Below, piece by piece: positions 4,454 through 5,589 of a DNA stretch of 5,589 nucleotides. Each line of letters begins with the position of its first letter. Position 1 is the first letter of the stretch. The stretch is taken from contig CAJXUO010000118.1 of assembly GCA_913061425.1 (NCBI GenBank), forward strand, positions 1 through 5,589, given 5' to 3'. A program made the translations under genes and the position numbers. The stretch comes from an uncultured Lutibacter sp. (GTDB lineage: Bacteria > Bacteroidota > Bacteroidia > Flavobacteriales > Flavobacteriaceae). A model generated the notes under the pieces. That model worked only from the letters and a program-made list of their open reading frames with translations, was not told the origin of the DNA and did no database searches.

Positions 4454-5533
4454 TTGACCGAAAAAGATTTCATTTTAACTACTACTGATTTTTCTACACT
4501 TAACGCTGTAAATTATACTTGGAAAACACCAAGTAATATTGCGTTAGTTAAATATTGGGGAAAAAAAGAACATCAAATTCCGGAAAACACGTCTATCAGT
4601 TTTACACTCGATGCTTGTTTTACATTAACAACATTGGAATTTTCTAAAAAACAAAATGAGAGTGGGAATTTTGAAATTTACTTTGAAGGTGAAAAAAAGG
4701 ATGATTTTAAACCAAAAATCGCCACTTTTTTCGAGAGAATTGAAAAGTATTGCCCTTTTTTAACTGAATATGATTTTGTAATCCGTTCTAGAAACTCTTT
4801 TCCGCATAGTAGCGGTATTGCTTCATCAGCAAGTGGAATGAGCGCATTGGCATTGTGTGTTATGAGTATTGAAAGATCGCTTTCAACTGAAATGACTGAT
4901 GATTACTTTTATAAAAAGGCTTCGTTTTTGGCGCGTTTAGGTTCAGGATCTGCTTGTAGAAGTATCAAAGGAAGTATTGTTGTTTGGGGAAATCATAAAG
5001 AAATAAATGAGAGTTCAAATTTATTTGGAGTAGAATTTCCGGATGAAGTTCATTCAAATTTCAAGAACTTTCATGACACAATTTTGTTAGTCGATGAAGG
5101 AGAAAAACAAGTGAGTAGTACCTTAGGACATGAATTGATGTTTAATCACCCATATGCACAAGAACGTTTTAATCAAGCTGAGGAAAACATCAGTAAAATA
5201 AAAGAAATTTTAAAATCTGGAGATTTAAAAGCATTTGTAAACATAGTTGAGAGTGAAGCATTGACGTTGCATTCGATGATGATGACTTCAAATCCATATT
5301 TTATATTGATGAAACCCAATACGTTGAAAATTATTAATAAGATTTGGAAGTTTAGAAAAGAAACAAATTTAAATTTGTGCTTTACTTTAGACGCTGGAGC
5401 AAATGTTCATTTGCTATATCCAGAAAATGAAAAAGAAGCAGTTAACTCTTTTGTGGTAAGTGAATTAATACAATATTGTCAAAATAATCATTATATTTGT
5501 GATAGAATTGGTTTTGGAGCAAAACAAGTTTAG
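4454..5533 (+). CDS. mvaD: Diphosphomevalonate decarboxylase
   Basis: Cytosolic GHMP-superfamily enzyme that uses ATP to convert mevalonate 5-diphosphate to isopentenyl diphosphate, the last step of the classical mevalonate pathway. The 359 residues fit the flavobacterial form. Visible motifs are PSNIALVKYWGK (26-37), the phosphate loop PHSSGIASSASGMSALA (117-133), the decarboxylase signature GSGSACRS (163-170, with substrate-binding Arg169) and the catalytic Asp in TLDAGANVH (Asp313). Many relatives have DAGPN here; alanine replaces proline. No ATG is available: an in-frame stop lies at 4439-4441 and the next methionine is inside the conserved phosphate loop, so translation must begin at a non-ATG codon. 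TTG 4454 gives MTEKDF, which matches the N-terminus I know from relatives. A 7-A run (4561-4567) lies in the KYWGKK motif. The mevalonate kinase gene follows after 3 bp, so the two form an operon. Confidence 0.95.
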   Translation: MTEKDFILTTTDFSTLNAVNYTWKTPSNIALVKYWGKKEHQIPENTSISFTLDACFTLTTLEFSKKQNESGNFEIYFEGEKKDDFKPKIATFFERIEKYCPFLTEYDFVIRSRNSFPHSSGIASSASGMSALALCVMSIERSLSTEMTDDYFYKKASFLARLGSGSACRSIKGSIVVWGNHKEINESSNLFGVEFPDEVHSNFKNFHDTILLVDEGEKQVSSTLGHELMFNHPYAQERFNQAEENISKIKEILKSGDLKAFVNIVESEALTLHSMMMTSNPYFILMKPNTLKIINKIWKFRKETNLNLCFTLDAGANVHLLYPENEKEAVNSFVVSELIQYCQNNHYICDRIGFGAKQV

Positions 5534-5536
5534 CAT

Positions 5537-5589
5537 ATGAAAGGACCCCTATTTTACGCAAAAATATTACTCTTTGGTGAGTATGGAAT
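5537..5589 (+). CDS. Mevalonate kinase, N-terminus only (partial)
   Basis: The ATG at 5537 opens a frame reading MKGPLFYAKILLFGEYG to the window end. The YAKILLFGEYG segment is the first GHMP-kinase motif, and the MKGPLFY(A/S)KILLFGEYG opening is what I recall for the flavobacterial mevalonate kinase encoded directly after diphosphomevalonate decarboxylase. Only 17 codons are present, so the ATP loop and catalytic Asp cannot be checked. The 3-bp gap after mvaD implies cotranscription. Confidence 0.8.
   Translation, partial: MKGPLFYAKILLFGEYG

Overview
The window looks like a Flavobacteriaceae/Bacteroidota chromosome. It is AT-rich, two of its promoters match the Bacteroidota -7 consensus TAnnTTTG, few genes have a convincing Shine-Dalgarno, and the gene set is the flavobacterial mevalonate (isoprenoid precursor) block. 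The genus cannot be fixed from the sequence alone.

Layout. At 1-58 (minus) is the first 19 codons of a divergent gene, probably a POT-type peptide transporter. A 220-bp AT-rich intergenic region (59-278) carries a good TAnnTTTG element for class II HMG-CoA reductase (mvaA, 279-1550). A 1347-bp ORF follows (1613-2959). It joins an N-terminal GIY-YIG nuclease domain in frame to a C-terminal GYDIA-family GHMP kinase, the usual partner of flavobacterial HMG-CoA reductase. An HI0933-type flavoprotein (2956-4167) overlaps it by ATGA. A small conserved-looking minus-strand gene (4164-4397) converges on the flavoprotein with interleaved stop codons. It diverges from diphosphomevalonate decarboxylase (mvaD, 4454-5533) across 56 bp holding two opposed TAnnTTTG promoters; both genes appear to use TTG starts. 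Mevalonate kinase begins 3 bp after mvaD and runs off the right edge.

How they work together. HMG-CoA reductase makes mevalonate, the kinase at the right edge should phosphorylate it, and the decarboxylase makes isopentenyl diphosphate. The GYDIA kinase is the natural candidate for the remaining phosphorylation step, which is an inference.

The most unusual feature is at 1545-1998. Three direct copies of a 22-nt identical repeat (the first forming one arm of an imperfect hairpin) bracket the GIY-YIG coding part. This looks like a small repeat-plus-nuclease module that landed exactly at the mvaA/kinase junction. The first copy supplies the mvaA stop codon. The last two copies are translated as a DFDSAQ-containing linker that fuses the nuclease to the metabolic kinase.
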